This document shows positions 62,570 to 64,000 of a DNA stretch of 64,000 bases, piece by piece. Within the stretch, counting starts at the first letter, position 1, and each line of letters begins with the position of its first letter. The stretch is from Sphagnum magellanicum. Lineage: Eukaryota; Streptophyta; Sphagnopsida; Sphagnales; Sphagnaceae. The notes under the pieces are model-generated. The model ran no database searches. It was not told the origin of the DNA and saw nothing but the letters and a program-made list of their open reading frames with translations. The DNA lies in assembly GCA_021904315.1 (NCBI GenBank), contig CM038919.1, positions 10,416,001-10,480,000 on the forward strand, in the 5' to 3' direction. Made by a program: the position numbers and the translations under genes.

Positions 62570-63743
62570 TACCCCCGTTATAAACTGGGGGTACGTATGG
62601 GGCACAACACACACAACATAGGCGAGTCGAAAATTTATGGGAGCCCTTCGTTTCTTCCGGTCGGTAGTTTCACGGCTGAAGAAACCGGCAGCTCCGACCG
62701 ACCAACACCACCACCACCCCCCCCCCCCAAATAAGGGGTTAAGAACCGACCCGAAGTCGCCACCACCGCGCAGGCTCCCCCTCTCGCTTGTAGAGTTTAT
62801 TTACTTTTTACCCTTTACATTTTTTGTGTCTTGGGTGTTTTTTTGGCGTGCGCGCAAAGGAGGAGTTTTGTGGCCTTGTTCTTGTCTTTCTCTGTCGCTG
62901 CTGTTTCCTGCCCATTTCCCAACTCCAATTGCGTCAAGTTTCAGCCACGGAGCCTTGCGCCCCCCACCCCCCCAGTTTCCAACAGATGCGGAGGTAGGTA
63001 GCAGCCACCCGTAGAAGGGGGGAAAAAAAACAAAGGAAAAAGAATTGTGGAGAGAGCCCCAGTAAGGGACGAGTTGTTGTTGTTGTTGTTGTTATTTTTC
63101 GGCCTCCTCAGATCCATATCACAACCGCAATGCTACGATGCCACAAAAAACCTGTGATTTTTTTGCCATGAAGAAGAAGACTCATGGGAGGAGGAGGAGG
63201 AGCGCACTTAGCTTGACTGCTGGAAGAAGAAGAAAAAGAATAGACACAACATCAGATAGGTTAGCCACTAAGTTTCGTGTTGTGGAGAATTTCCATCCGG
63301 TTTTGAGTTTGTTAGGGTTCCTTGCTACTACTACTGGGTGATGATGATGATGATGATGATGGCAAAGGTGGAATGGAAATTTTGGTGACAGAGAGAAAAA
63401 AAAAGCTTGGAGATCGTGATTACAGATTTGCAGTGATGATGTTGTCAACACATCGGAAGATTGAAATTGCAGGTTTAGTAAAGATAGAGAATTTGGGAAC
63501 TATAGATGATGATCTGGTAGAGGCGAGCTGAAGAAAGGGGGATTTTATTTTTTTTGCCGCAGCATGTTCTTCGGAAGCCAAACGTCAAGTTCTTCACGTG
63601 GGGAGGTTGAAATTGTTGCCGCCTCATAGATAATAATGCTCATATAGGTTCGGAGATTTCCAGACACATACACCCGAGAAGGAAGGCATCTGATAATCGA
63701 GGTACACGGGGGTTTGGAAGTAGTACACACCGCGTCTCTCTCC
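62570..63743 (+). promoter_or_regulatory. Promoter/5' leader of the last gene
   Basis: A CpG-rich, GC-richer stretch with several short simple repeats: C/CA runs near 62705-62728, TTG repeats at 63074-63093 and TGA repeats at 63339-63361. Open frames here (62637-63014, 63138-63341) are low-complexity and in different frames from the downstream coding exon, so I read them as leader sequence. Upstream ATGs exist and could act as small upstream ORFs. Confidence 0.4.
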
Positions 63744-63937
63744 ATGATCACTTCGTTTCAGCATGTCCGAGAGCTTTTGCAGCGCTATGTACCCTTCTTG
63801 GATGTTGATAATCCTCAAGTTCTAGGGTTGGTAATCGTGGTCTTCTTTGGCGGGCTCTCGTTTCTCTACGTTTTCTTCCAATGGCACCGCAAGATGTCAA
63901 TTCACTGGATGAAGAAGGCTGCCCTTGCCAGGCGCAG
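63744..63937 (+). CDS. First coding exon, N-terminal membrane anchor resembling DGK1/DGK2 diacylglycerol kinases (partial)
   Basis: An ATG at 63744 opens a 64-codon exon ending at AG|GTATGT, a strong splice donor, in phase 2; the rest of the gene lies beyond the window. The peptide has a membrane segment at about residues 29-47 ('LGLVIVVFFGGLSFLYVFF'), followed by 'QWHRKMSIHWMKKAALARRR'. In plant DGK1/DGK2-type kinases a single N-terminal membrane segment is followed by a closely similar 'FQW+R....W.KA.....K' stretch before the C1 domains. These enzymes phosphorylate diacylglycerol to phosphatidic acid at the ER. The call rests on this short stretch recalled from memory; another membrane-anchored protein is possible. 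Confidence 0.5.
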
Positions 63938-63967
63938 GTATGTGACCACAGACGGGGTTCAGTTCTT

Positions 63968-63987
63968 TCTTTCTTTCTTTCTTTCTT
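63968..63987. repeat. (CTTT)n microsatellite in the first intron
   Basis: Five 'ctttctttcttt'-type units just after the splice donor at 63938. Confidence 0.8.
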
Positions 63988-64000
63988 GCCACACCCAAAG

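Noticed and set aside
62637-63014. Pro/His-rich 125-codon frame upstream of the last gene
   Set aside because: Low-complexity runs of C and CA, not in frame with the downstream exon; better read as leader.

Overview
This looks like a piece of a large, AT-rich, gene-poor land-plant nuclear genome. The evidence is LEA_2/NHL proteins of plant type, plant-style introns, an LTR retrotransposon with an initiator-Met primer site, a CACTA-like element, Harbinger remnants and a hAT element. I cannot place the species. The low gene density and scattered decayed transposons would fit a fern, a lycophyte or another large-genome lineage, but this is a guess.

Layout. 1-14.3 kb is transposon-rich intergenic DNA: a broken LTR retrotransposon start (LTR 2448-3550, then gag/protease remnants) and a CACTA-like element (5436-8262). 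14.4-21.7 kb holds a convergent pair of LEA_2 (NDR1/HIN1-like) genes, at 16135-17106 (+) and 20805-21491 (-), with a GC-richer leader before the first and a (GA)n tract before the second. 21.7-37.3 kb is intergenic, with short tandem repeats, dispersed repeat copies and a decayed PIF/Harbinger unit (transposase remnant about 29997-30715 on +, Myb/SANT-like remnant about 31490-31935 on -). 37.5-39.5 kb holds an intronless gene for an unknown charged, probably nuclear protein; its frame stays open for 68 codons after a TGA-CTA stop. 40.8-44.4 kb (-) is a RAE1/Gle2 WD40 gene with at least ten recognisable exons but three frame breaks and an in-frame loss, so it reads as an unprocessed pseudogene. 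44.4-54.7 kb is intergenic, with a solo LTR (51089-52013, 5-bp target duplication) beside a degenerate satellite that changes orientation near 53105. 54733-58622 is a hAT transposon with perfect 17-bp inverted ends and an 8-bp target duplication. The last 1.5 kb is a GC-richer promoter/leader and the first coding exon of a gene whose N-terminus resembles plant DGK1/DGK2-type diacylglycerol kinases.

The most interesting object is the hAT element. Its ends are intact, it is richer in G+C and CpG than its surroundings, and its transposase (minus strand) is open apart from four nonsense codons and one frame change. From memory its protein resembles hAT families best known from oomycetes, which raises horizontal transfer as a hypothesis that a database search could test. 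The host genes show no common pathway; the two LEA_2 genes are the only related neighbours.
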